From assembly GCA_019746135.1 (NCBI GenBank), contig JAIESI010000331.1:1-32279 (forward strand): a DNA stretch of 32,279 bases. Direction: 5' to 3'. The notes under the pieces were generated by a model. The model saw only the letters and a list, made by a program, of their open reading frames with translations, searched no databases and was not told the origin of the DNA. Below, in pieces: positions 1 through 7,155 of the stretch. Position 1 is the first letter of the stretch, and each line of letters starts with the position of its first letter. This stretch comes from Xanthobacteraceae bacterium. Lineage in GTDB: Bacteria; Pseudomonadota; Alphaproteobacteria; Rhizobiales; Xanthobacteraceae. The translations under genes were made by a program, and so were the position numbers.

Positions 1-76
1 CGGCCTTCATCACCTTCACGGCTTCCGGAACGACCTCGAGGCCGATGTCGTCGCCGTGCATAATTCCGATTTTCAA
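1..76 (-). CDS. Isocitrate/isopropylmalate dehydrogenase family protein, N-terminal fragment (cut by window edge)
   Basis: Only about 25 codons are inside the window; the gene continues past the left edge. The visible peptide reads KIGIMHGDDIGLEVVPEAV after a TTG start. It matches the N-terminal beta strand and G-D-G-I-G-P-E-V loop of NAD-dependent decarboxylating 2-hydroxyacid dehydrogenases (isocitrate, isopropylmalate, tartrate, homoisocitrate types). The TTG at 74-76 is chosen because a GGGGAG ribosome binding site lies seven bases upstream. The in-frame ATG five codons later would cut into the first strand. The loop is unusual, GDDIGLEV rather than GDGIGPEV. The gene is last in the minus-strand run, after a Bug binding protein, which suggests oxidation of a hydroxy-acid intermediate. 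The substrate cannot be told from this fragment. Confidence 0.72.
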   Translation of the reverse strand, partial: MKIGIMHGDDIGLEVVPEAVKVMKA

Positions 77-141
77 CGTTTCACTCCCCGCAAGCCCTCA
101 AGCCCGGCGTCCGCGCCGGACGTCATCGCCCACCAACGGGT

Positions 142-156
142 CCGCGCGAAGCGCGG
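142..156. repeat. Small GC-rich hairpin in the gap between two minus-strand genes
   Basis: CCGCGC and GCGCGG flank a GAA loop inside the 126-base gap (77-202). The surrounding text resembles the GC-rich intergenic palindromic elements common in Bradyrhizobium-like genomes. It has no T tract on either strand, so a Rho-independent terminator is not well supported. It may only be a dispersed repeat or an mRNA-stabilising stem. Confidence 0.4.
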
Positions 157-202
157 CCCGAGGACAGGCTCCAGCGGGCGATCCAGTTCCCATCAAAAAC
201 CC

Positions 203-1192
203 TCACTCCTCCACCTTGATCCCCGCATCGGCGATGTCGCGCCGCCAGGTCTCCATCTCGTTCTTGAGCCACGCCGCGGCTTCAGCCGGCGACTTGTCGC
301 TGGGCGCGATCATGCCGCCCTTTTCGAAGATCGCCTGCAGCTCCGGCGTCTTCGCCGCTTCGGCGAACGCACTGAACAGCTTGTCGATGATCTCCTTCGG
401 CACGCCGGCCGGCGCGAATGCCGCCGACCACTGCGACGGACGGAAGCCGGAGAAGCCGACTTCGTTCAGCGTCGGCACATCGGGCCAGGCCGGCAGCCGC
501 GCCTCGGCCGCGACCGCGAGCGGCCGCACCCGGCCGGCCTTGATCATGCCGACCGGGTTGGTGACGTTGAACCACGACACGTGGGTGTCGCCGCCGGCGA
601 CGTCCTTGAGGATGCCCGCGCCGCCGTCCTTGAACGGGATGTGAATGAGCTTCAGCCCGCCCGCGCGCTTCGCCAGGATTTCCGTGTTGACGTGCTGGTA
701 GGCGCCGATGCCGGCGGAGGCGTAGCGCACCTCTTCGGGGTTCTTCTTGGCGTATTCGATGAACTCGCCGAAGGTCTTCGGCGGGAAGTTGGTGGTCGTC
801 GCCATGAAGAACACCGGCGCATCCGCCAGCCGGGCGATGACCTGCACGTCGCGGTCGTAGTCGATCTTCATGCGCTTGGCGAGCAGCACCGGCGTCAGGC
901 AATTGGTCGAGATGTTGCCGATCATGATGGTGTAGCCGTCGGGCTTGGCGCGGGCCATTTCCTCGATGGCGATGATGCCCGACGCGCCGGGCTTGTTCTC
1001 GACCAGCACGTTCTGGCCGAGCGACTTGCGGAGCTGGTCGGCGTAATGCCGCGCCACCGTGTCGGTCAGGCCGCCGGGCGCGTAGGGGACGAGCACGCGG
1101 ATCGGGCGGCTGGGGTAGCCCTGAGCCAGCGCCGCGCTCGTGGCGAGCCAGAGCCCGGCGAGCGACACGGCGATCCGGAGCAATCCGCGCAT
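203..1192 (-). CDS. Bug/TctC family tripartite tricarboxylate transporter substrate-binding protein
   Basis: A 329-residue secreted binding protein of the Bug (TctC) family, which captures small carboxylates in the periplasm for TctAB-type uptake or for sensing. The N terminus is a Sec signal peptide ending ATSAALA, with mature protein from about residue 24 (QGYPSRPIRVLVPYAPGG). Family hallmarks follow in order: PGGLTD loop, VENKPGASG, KPDGYT, YASAGIGAYQHVN, and WPDVPTLNEVGF. Length is normal for the family. The start at 1192 has a GGGAGGA ribosome binding site; an in-frame extension to 1273 would spoil the signal peptide. The gene sits 117 bases after the TRAP-type binding protein and before the dehydrogenase fragment. 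No TctA or TctB gene is present, so its membrane partner must be elsewhere if it is a transporter component. The ligand is unknown. Confidence 0.9.
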   Translation of the reverse strand: MRGLLRIAVSLAGLWLATSAALAQGYPSRPIRVLVPYAPGGLTDTVARHYADQLRKSLGQNVLVENKPGASGIIAIEEMARAKPDGYTIMIGNISTNCLTPVLLAKRMKIDYDRDVQVIARLADAPVFFMATTTNFPPKTFGEFIEYAKKNPEEVRYASAGIGAYQHVNTEILAKRAGGLKLIHIPFKDGGAGILKDVAGGDTHVSWFNVTNPVGMIKAGRVRPLAVAAEARLPAWPDVPTLNEVGFSGFRPSQWSAAFAPAGVPKEIIDKLFSAFAEAAKTPELQAIFEKGGMIAPSDKSPAEAAAWLKNEMETWRRDIADAGIKVEE

Positions 1193-1309
1193 CCATTCCT
1201 CCCGTCTTGTGCCGGGAGTGGTTGGCCCGCTCTCCGGTTGCCGGGGGATTGTAGGGCGGATGGCGCGCCGCACAAGCCACGATTGGAGGCAGGTGGTCGC
1301 GGCTTGCGA

Positions 1310-2233
1310 TCAGATACCGCTCAGGCGGAACAGCTCGTCGCCCAACTGCTTGCGCGCCTCGGCATAGATCGGCTGCACCGCCTTCGCAAAAGCGTCATGC
1401 TGTGCGCGATCGAGCTCGACGATCTCGCAACCTTCGGCCCGGATTGCGGCCTCGGCGTCCTTTTCCTCCTGCACGTGCAGGCCGCGCTGGAACGCGACCG
1501 ATTCGTTCACCGCCTTCTGCATCGCGGCTTTCAGGTCGTCCGGCCAGGCGTCGAAGGTCGGCCGGTGCAGGAAGATCGGCCGCGAGATGTAGAAATGATT
1601 GCTGATGGTGTGGAAACGGTGGAATTTGTGCACGCCGTAGGTGACCGTGTTGGTCAGCGGGTTCTCCTGCGCGTCGATCTCGCTGTTCTTGATCATGCGG
1701 ATCGCGTCGGTGAGGTCCATGATCATCGGCTTCGCGCCCAGGAGCTCGAACGTCCGCGCCTGGATCTTGCTCGGCAGCACGCGGATCGCGATGTCCTTGA
1801 GGTCTGCGGGCGTGCGGATGGTGCGGACCTTGTTGGAGATGTGGCGGAAGCCGTTCTCGTACCAGCCGAGAATGCGGAAATCGGTCTTGCTCTCGATCGC
1901 CTGCGTGAGCCTCTTGCCGAGCGCGCCATCCATCGCCGCGCGCGCCTTTTCCGTATCTGGGAAAACGAAAGGCATGTCGACGAAGCTCAGCTCCGGCACG
2001 CGGTCGGTGAGGTAGCTCGACGACTGGTAGCCGAGCGTGAGCAGCCCGCTTTCGACCAGCCAGACGATCTCCTCGGCCTTGTAGCCGAGGTCCATGATGT
2101 TCCAGGCGTACTTCACGTCGATGCGGTCGCCGAACTGCGCGACGAGCTTGTCGCCGATGAGCTTCATCGCCCGCGAGAAGCCGGTGGTCGGCGGCCCGTA
2201 GCCGCCCATGCGGATGACAATCGGATTGGCCAT
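1310..2233 (-). CDS. TRAP transporter substrate-binding protein (DctP family), no signal peptide
   Basis: A 307-residue protein of the DctP/TAXI-like TRAP binding fold. Visible landmarks are the N-terminal strand with GPPTTGFSRAM, a central ADLKDIAIRVLPS segment (the Arg in this region binds the ligand carboxylate in the family), LGAKPMIMDLTDAIRMIKNS, and AQENPLTNTV. These proteins normally have a Sec signal peptide of about 25 residues. This one begins directly with the first strand (MANPIVIRMGGYG). The frame is closed just upstream: the stop codon of the preceding hydrolase lies in the same frame four codons before the ATG, with no alternative start between, so no leader can be recovered. 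Either it acts in the cytoplasm or its leader has been lost. No DctQ or DctM gene is present. It is 12 bases downstream of the alpha/beta hydrolase, so translation is probably coupled. Confidence 0.83.
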   Translation of the reverse strand: MANPIVIRMGGYGPPTTGFSRAMKLIGDKLVAQFGDRIDVKYAWNIMDLGYKAEEIVWLVESGLLTLGYQSSSYLTDRVPELSFVDMPFVFPDTEKARAAMDGALGKRLTQAIESKTDFRILGWYENGFRHISNKVRTIRTPADLKDIAIRVLPSKIQARTFELLGAKPMIMDLTDAIRMIKNSEIDAQENPLTNTVTYGVHKFHRFHTISNHFYISRPIFLHRPTFDAWPDDLKAAMQKAVNESVAFQRGLHVQEEKDAEAAIRAEGCEIVELDRAQHDAFAKAVQPIYAEARKQLGDELFRLSGI

Positions 2234-2245
2234 GGTTCGCGCCCG

Positions 2246-3412
2246 TTACTTCATGTTCTCGACGAGCCAGTCGGCGGCGAAGTCGATGCCGATCTGCCGA
2301 TTGTCGACATGGGCATGCTCCGCGCCGCCTTCCTCGGTGGTGAAGATCTTGATCGTCTTGTTCGACGAGCCGACCGCGTCATAGAGCTTCTGCGCGTTCT
2401 CGACCGGCACGACGCGGTCGTTGCCGGCGTGCGTCACCAGGAACGGGCAGGTGATGTTCTTCGCCGCGTCCTTCAGCGAGAATTTCTTGGCGATCTCGAT
2501 GCCTTCGTCCTCGTCGGCCGCGCCCGCGACCCAGCGCCACTGGAAGTTCGACTGTGCGACGCTCTTCGGCGCGTTCTTGTTCGCCTCCTTGATCTTGGTC
2601 TGCCAGGCGGCGAGATCCCAATGCAGCGCCGAGAGCGCGATGCAGGCGGCGTAGCGCTTCTCGAACGCTGCGACGCGCGACGAATAGTAGCCGCCGAAGC
2701 TGTAGCCCATGATGGCGATGCGCTTGGCGTCCACGTCCGGCCGCTCGGCGAGATGGTCGAAGGCGGCCGCGCCCGGCACCTCGTAGTCGAAACGGCTCGG
2801 CATGTCGCGCATGCGCCGCATCTCGCCCATGCCCGGGCCGTCCATGCAGAGCGTGTTGAAGCCGCGGCGCGAGAACTCGAGGCCGCAGAAGAAAATGCTC
2901 ATCTCCTTGGCGTTGTCCATGCCGTTGAGCACGACGACGGTGGGCTTCGGGCCGCTGCCTTGCCCCGGCATGAACAGCGCGGGCAGCGTCGTGCCTTCAT
3001 AGGGCACTTCGATGAATTCGATCTGCGGATAGCGAAGCCGGATGCCCTGGTGCCAGACCTTGTAGGCGTGGGCGCATTGCGCCTTCTTCTCGGGGCCAGG
3101 CGAGATGAACCGCTCGGCGTTGTAGTGGTAGATGCCGGCGCGAAGGTAATAGTCGCCGGCGGTCATCTTGCGACCCTTGCCCAGGGCCTCGTCGCCGCGC
3201 TTCTCGATCTGGTCGCCGAGCGCGCGCCATTCCTCGAACCAGGCCTTGCCGCGGTCGGCCTCGCCCTGCCGCGCACGCAGCTTCTCGCAGCAGCGGTCGA
3301 TCTCCTCCAGCGAGACCGTGCCGTAGGGCGCCATGCCCTTGAGGATGAGTGTGGCATTCGACCAGAGGAAATTGTCGCCGAAGTGATCGATCCAGGGACC
3401 GCGCGAGGGCAT
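2246..3412 (-). CDS. Alpha/beta hydrolase, 2,6-dihydroxypseudooxynicotine-hydrolase-like (paralogue 1)
   Basis: A 388-residue hydrolase with a helical N-terminal domain (about 1-130) followed by an alpha/beta-hydrolase core. The nucleophile elbow GYSFGG places Ser at residue 238. The acid is Asp332 in GNDRVVP, and the histidine is probably His366 in GAEHAHVDNR. NGMDNAKEM just before the first core helix probably shapes the oxyanion hole. The layout matches the family of 2,6-dihydroxypseudooxynicotine hydrolase, which cleaves a C-C bond in nicotine breakdown, and also FrsA-like esterases; the real substrate is unknown. ATG at 3412 is chosen for its AAGGA site six bases upstream. A second ATG at 3418 and an extension to 3472 are possible, but the extension would cross a palindrome. 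It is closely similar to the hydrolase at 9305-10468. There is no signal peptide, so it is cytoplasmic. Confidence 0.87.
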   Translation of the reverse strand: MPSRGPWIDHFGDNFLWSNATLILKGMAPYGTVSLEEIDRCCEKLRARQGEADRGKAWFEEWRALGDQIEKRGDEALGKGRKMTAGDYYLRAGIYHYNAERFISPGPEKKAQCAHAYKVWHQGIRLRYPQIEFIEVPYEGTTLPALFMPGQGSGPKPTVVVLNGMDNAKEMSIFFCGLEFSRRGFNTLCMDGPGMGEMRRMRDMPSRFDYEVPGAAAFDHLAERPDVDAKRIAIMGYSFGGYYSSRVAAFEKRYAACIALSALHWDLAAWQTKIKEANKNAPKSVAQSNFQWRWVAGAADEDEGIEIAKKFSLKDAAKNITCPFLVTHAGNDRVVPVENAQKLYDAVGSSNKTIKIFTTEEGGAEHAHVDNRQIGIDFAADWLVENMK

Positions 3413-3434
3413 TTCCATTCCTTTGTTGGTAACG

Positions 3435-3460
3435 GAATGCCCGGCAATTGCCGGGCATTC
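3435..3460. repeat. Perfect 26-base palindrome upstream of the hydrolase ribosome binding site
   Basis: Two 13-base arms (GAATGCCCGGCAA and its exact complement) meet with no spacer. The element lies in the 95-base gap between a Bug gene and the alpha/beta hydrolase, about 10 bases upstream of the hydrolase ribosome binding site. In RNA it would form a strong stem with an AAUU tip. There is no T tract after it on the minus strand, so simple termination is doubtful. A processing or stability stem, an attenuator, or a dimeric protein operator are alternatives. Confidence 0.75.
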
Positions 3461-3507
3461 TCTTCGTCGCAATCAAACAGACGCGGCTGGCCGACACAAG
3501 CCCAGCT

Positions 3508-4497
3508 TTACTGCGGCGGCTTGATGTCGGCGTCCTTGACGATTTTCGAATAGAAGGCGAACTCCTGCTCCATGTATTTGGCATATTCCGCGGGCTGCGT
3601 GCCGCGCGGCTCCATGCCCTGCTTGGCAAGCGTCTCGACCACTTCCTTCGGCTGGATCGCTTTCGCCGCCTCGTCGCGGAGCTTCTGGGCGATCGGCTGC
3701 GGCATGCCGGGTGGGCCGAACATGCCGTACCAGCCGGTGACGACAAACGTCGGGAAGCCCGACTCCTGCATGGTCGGCACGTCGGGCAGCATCGGCGAGC
3801 GCTTGGTGCCGGTGACCGCGAGCGGCGTGACCTTGCCTTCCTTCGCCTGCACCGACATCACCGGCATGGCGTCGACCATGGCGTCGATGTGCCCGCCGAG
3901 CAGGTCATTGAGCGCAGGCGCCGCACCGCGGTACGGCACCATGTTGACCTTGATGTCGGCCAGGGACTGAAGCAGCACGGTGCTGACACCGAGCGAGCTG
4001 CCGACGCCGCCGCCCAGGCCGAACCGCACCGTGCCCGGCTTCTGCTTGGCCAGCGCGATCAGGTCCTTGACCGATTTGACGCCCAGATCGTTCCGCACCA
4101 CCAGGATCAGCGGGCCGGTCGCGACCTCGCTCACGGCCGTGAACTTCCTCAGGTCGTAGGGGTAGTCCGGAAACAGCGTCTGGGTGATCAGCGAGCTCGT
4201 CGAGGAGAAATAGAGCGTGTGGCCGTCCGGGGCGGCGCGCGCCACCTCCATCAGGGCGGGGATGAAGTTGCCGCCGGCCTTGTTCTCCACCAGCACCGTC
4301 ATGCCGGTGCTGCTTGCCATCTGCTGGGCGATCAGCCGGGCGGTGACGTCGGTGCCGCCGCCGGGCGAAAGGCCGACAATCAAGCGGATCGGCTTGCCGG
4401 CCTGAAGCTCCTGTGCCGCAGCGGGTCCGCCAGCCATAACCGTCAGCGCTGCGGCCGTCACAAGCCCGGCGAGACGCGCGCCCCGAAGAGCCATCAT
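3508..4497 (-). CDS. Bug/TctC family tripartite tricarboxylate transporter substrate-binding protein
   Basis: A 329-residue periplasmic binding protein. Its Sec signal peptide (residues 1 to about 28, ending GGPAAA) precedes QELQAGKPIRLIVGLSPGGG. Family landmarks are PGGGTDVTARLI, VENKAGGNFI, APDGHTL, the glycine-rich FGLGGGVGSSLG loop, VPYRGAAPALNDLLGG, and LPDVPTMQESGF. The glycine run in the ligand loop is longer than in the neighbouring paralogues, which may mean a different ligand. The start is supported by GGGAGG five bases or so upstream; a second ATG follows immediately. It lies 36 bases downstream of the molybdopterin subunit and upstream of the first alpha/beta hydrolase, so it probably belongs to the same transcript. 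No TctAB partner is present. Confidence 0.9.
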   Translation of the reverse strand: MMALRGARLAGLVTAAALTVMAGGPAAAQELQAGKPIRLIVGLSPGGGTDVTARLIAQQMASSTGMTVLVENKAGGNFIPALMEVARAAPDGHTLYFSSTSSLITQTLFPDYPYDLRKFTAVSEVATGPLILVVRNDLGVKSVKDLIALAKQKPGTVRFGLGGGVGSSLGVSTVLLQSLADIKVNMVPYRGAAPALNDLLGGHIDAMVDAMPVMSVQAKEGKVTPLAVTGTKRSPMLPDVPTMQESGFPTFVVTGWYGMFGPPGMPQPIAQKLRDEAAKAIQPKEVVETLAKQGMEPRGTQPAEYAKYMEQEFAFYSKIVKDADIKPPQ

Positions 4498-4533
4498 TGC
4501 ATCCTCCCTCGATAAGGTTTCGGTGTTTTTGTC

Positions 4534-6657
4534 TTATTCGGCCAGCAGCGTAGCCATGATCCGCTCCCGCGTCAGCGGCAAATCGCGGACCCGTCTGCCC
4601 AGGGCGCGGGCCAGCGCATTGCCGATGGCGGCTCCGGTCGGCCCGACCGAGGCCTCGCCGAGGCCCAGTGTCGGCTCGTTCGGATTGTCGATCACCTCGA
4701 TCTCGATCTCCGGAATGTCGGAGAAGCGCAGGATCGGGTAGTCCTCCCAGGTCCTGGTCGCGACCCGGCCGTCCTCGAATTTGACCTGCTCGCGCATCAC
4801 GAAGCTCGCGCCCTGGATGATGCCGCCCTCGAGCTGGTTGCGCGCGCCGTCGGGCGCGATGACGAGGCCGGCGTCGGCGGCGCACCAGATGCGCTTAAGC
4901 CTGATGTCCTCCTCGGCCTCGATCTCGACCACCACGGCGGCGAACGAGGCGATGTTTTTGTAGCGGGCGAAGCCGAAGCCCCTGGCGCGGCCCTCGGGCA
5001 GGCGCTGCTGCTCGAACCAGCCGCTCATGCGCGCGGCGGTCTCGACCACGCGGCGCGGGCGCGGATCGGAGAGGAGCGACAGCCGGTAGCTCACCGGGTC
5101 TTCGCCTGCGGCCGCCGCCAGTTCATCGATGAACGACTCGATCGCAAACACATTGGCCCAGGCGCCGAGCCCGCGCAGCGACGAGGTGCGCATCGGCACC
5201 TCGGGCAGCAGGTGATGGACCATGCGATGCCGCGGCAGGTCGTAGATCGGGATCGCGTTGCGCGTCGCACCGCCGCCGCGTTCGTCCGGGACGTCGCTCA
5301 ACGGGTTGAGGGCAGGGGCGTTGGGCAATGCCGCCGCACCGATCAGGTTGGAGTTGCCGTTCATGCCGGGCCGCTGCGCGTGCGGCGGGCTCCACAGCTC
5401 GATGCTCCAATCGGCGGGCCGGTTGTCCTTGTCGAGCACGGCGCGGAGCTTGATCGCCATCGCCGTGCTGATCGGCGAGGCGCCGAACTCGTCCTCGCGC
5501 GGCCACTGCACCCGCACGGTGCGGCCGGGATGGCGCAGCGCGAGGAAGGCCGCGTCGAACGCGGCATCGTCGGCGGTGTTGTGGCCGTAGGCGCCCGCGC
5601 CCTGGCGGTGGAATACGGTGACCTGCGCGGCCGGAAGCCCGAGCGCGCGGGCAAGCCAGTCGCGCAGCACGGCGGGGCCCTGACTGTGCGACCAGACCTT
5701 CAGCGCGTTGTCCTTCCACTCCGCGAGCGCGCAGCACGGCCCGATCGAGCCGTAGGTGAGGAACGGGCGCGAGTACTCGGCCTCGATCACGCGGCCCGTC
5801 GGTGCCGGGCCGCGGTGGCCCATGTCGGTGACCTTGTCGCGCGATTTCTGCGCCTTCAGCCATTCCCTCGTGCCGACGTTTGCCGGCGGCGGCGTGCCGC
5901 CCTCCCAGCGCGCCAGCGCTCGCGCCGCCTCGGCCGCCCGCATCACCGCGATTTCGCTGCCGGAGGTGAAGGCTGTGAACTCGCCCTCGCGAACGATCTC
6001 GATCGGTTCCTTGGCCGCCTTGCGCACGGCACTCTCGTCGAGCGCGGCAAGACGCGCGCCGCGCCAGGGCTGCCGCAGCACGCGGGCGTGCAGCATGTTC
6101 TCGACCGCGATGTCGTGGATGAAGCCCGCGCCCTTGATCTTCGCCGGCAGGTCGAGCCGCGGCAGGTGCTTGCCGACGACCTTGTAGCTCGATGGTGTCT
6201 TGACCGGCGCGGTGCCGCTGGCTCGGCGCTCCAGCGAAATCTCGCCGGCCATCGACCAGTAGTCGCGGCCGGTGTCTTTTCCGGAGCGCAGGAATTTTCC
6301 GTCCTCGATGCTGAGCTCGCCCGGCGGACAGCGCAGGGTCTCGGCGAGCCGCTCGAGGAACAGCGAGCGCACCTCGGCGCAAACCAGGCGGATCGACGCA
6401 CCGCCGACCGCGATCGAATAGCTGCCTGACGTGAAGCCCTCGGCCGGGCTCACGTCGGTCTGGCCCGAGACGAGATTGATCTGCTCGGGCCGCAGGTCGA
6501 GCTCCTCGGCGGCGATCTGCGTGAGCGCCGTGAGGATGCCCTGGCCGATCTCGACCTTGCCGGAGCCGACCCGCACCCGGCCCTTCTCCTCGAACGCGAT
6601 CCATTGCGACAGGATCGGATTGTCGGTGAGGCTCAGCGGCAGCGTGTTCGAGATCAT
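4534..6657 (-). CDS. Molybdopterin-dependent hydroxylase large subunit (IorB/NicB-like, xanthine dehydrogenase family)
   Basis: A 707-residue catalytic subunit of a two-subunit molybdenum hydroxylase, the class that inserts water-derived oxygen into N-heteroaromatic rings or aldehydes. The protein opens directly with the molybdopterin-binding half (GSGKVEIGQGILTALTQIAA). It contains a FHRQGAGAYGHN segment and ends with GLGEASVGPTGAAIGNALA. Glu668 in that last motif is at the position of the catalytic glutamate of the xanthine-dehydrogenase family. Similarity is highest to isoquinoline 1-oxidoreductase and nicotinate dehydrogenase beta subunits, though it is somewhat shorter than those. The ATG overlaps the TGA of the (2Fe-2S) gene by four bases, which shows a coupled pair. 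No Tat signal or cytochrome domain is seen. No FAD subunit and no XdhC/MobA-type maturation gene lie nearby, so the electron acceptor is unknown. Confidence 0.88.
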   Translation of the reverse strand: MISNTLPLSLTDNPILSQWIAFEEKGRVRVGSGKVEIGQGILTALTQIAAEELDLRPEQINLVSGQTDVSPAEGFTSGSYSIAVGGASIRLVCAEVRSLFLERLAETLRCPPGELSIEDGKFLRSGKDTGRDYWSMAGEISLERRASGTAPVKTPSSYKVVGKHLPRLDLPAKIKGAGFIHDIAVENMLHARVLRQPWRGARLAALDESAVRKAAKEPIEIVREGEFTAFTSGSEIAVMRAAEAARALARWEGGTPPPANVGTREWLKAQKSRDKVTDMGHRGPAPTGRVIEAEYSRPFLTYGSIGPCCALAEWKDNALKVWSHSQGPAVLRDWLARALGLPAAQVTVFHRQGAGAYGHNTADDAAFDAAFLALRHPGRTVRVQWPREDEFGASPISTAMAIKLRAVLDKDNRPADWSIELWSPPHAQRPGMNGNSNLIGAAALPNAPALNPLSDVPDERGGGATRNAIPIYDLPRHRMVHHLLPEVPMRTSSLRGLGAWANVFAIESFIDELAAAAGEDPVSYRLSLLSDPRPRRVVETAARMSGWFEQQRLPEGRARGFGFARYKNIASFAAVVVEIEAEEDIRLKRIWCAADAGLVIAPDGARNQLEGGIIQGASFVMREQVKFEDGRVATRTWEDYPILRFSDIPEIEIEVIDNPNEPTLGLGEASVGPTGAAIGNALARALGRRVRDLPLTRERIMATLLAE

Positions 6658-7133
6658 GGCTGCGCTCCGCTGAGCGCCGCGCCGGCCTTCTGCACGGCGC
6701 GGACCACGCGGTTTTGAATGCCGCAGCGGCAGAGGTGCGGATCGAGCACGGCAATGATGTCGGCTCGGCTCGGACTTTTGTTTTTGTCGAGCAGCGCCAT
6801 GGCCGAAACGAGAATGCCCGAGAGGCAATAGCCGCATTGCCCGGCCTGCTCGTCGAGAAACGCCTGCTGCAGGGCGCTGAGGTCGTCGCCGTTGCACAAT
6901 CCTTCGACGGTGACGACGGTCTTGCCGGCGACGGTTCCGGCCTCGCGCGAGCAGGAATATTCCGGCTTGCCGTCGATCAGCACCATGCAGGCGCCGCACT
7001 GCTCGGTGCCGCAGCCGAATTTGGTGCCGCGCAGGCCGAGATGATCGCGCAACACCGTGAGCAGCGGCACCGTGCCGTCGCAGGCGACGGAAACGGAGCG
7101 GCCGTTGACGACGAGGTCCAATGTGTCGGTCAC
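6654..7133 (-). CDS. (2Fe-2S)-binding small subunit of the molybdenum hydroxylase
   Basis: A 159-residue electron-transfer subunit. The N-terminal plant-type ferredoxin domain holds one cluster with Cys41, Cys46, Cys49 and Cys61 (CGTEQCGAC, then YSC). The C-terminal helical domain holds the second with Cys100, Cys103, Cys135 and Cys137 (QCGYC and LCRCG). All eight ligands are present. Length and layout match IorA/NicA/CoxS. The start is GTG at 7131-7133, preceded by GGAG five bases upstream. Its stop overlaps the start of the molybdopterin subunit, so the two are made together and should form a heterodimer that moves electrons away from the molybdenum centre. A Bug binding protein precedes it by 22 bases. 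Confidence 0.93.
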   Translation of the reverse strand: MTDTLDLVVNGRSVSVACDGTVPLLTVLRDHLGLRGTKFGCGTEQCGACMVLIDGKPEYSCSREAGTVAGKTVVTVEGLCNGDDLSALQQAFLDEQAGQCGYCLSGILVSAMALLDKNKSPSRADIIAVLDPHLCRCGIQNRVVRAVQKAGAALSGAQP

Positions 7134-7155
7134 GCCGGCTCCATTCGCGAACGCC

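Noticed and set aside
2233..2260. Fusion or stop-codon readthrough between the hydrolase and the TRAP-type protein, which share a frame
   Set aside because: The TAA and four intervening codons have no readthrough context I recognise. Same-frame neighbours occur by chance one time in three, and both proteins are complete.
56..3553. Very long plus-strand open frame (over 1100 codons) covering three minus-strand genes
   Set aside because: It is antisense to a Bug protein, a TRAP binding protein and a hydrolase with clear family motifs. Its product is Arg/His/Asp-rich low-complexity text, typical of a shadow frame in high-GC DNA.
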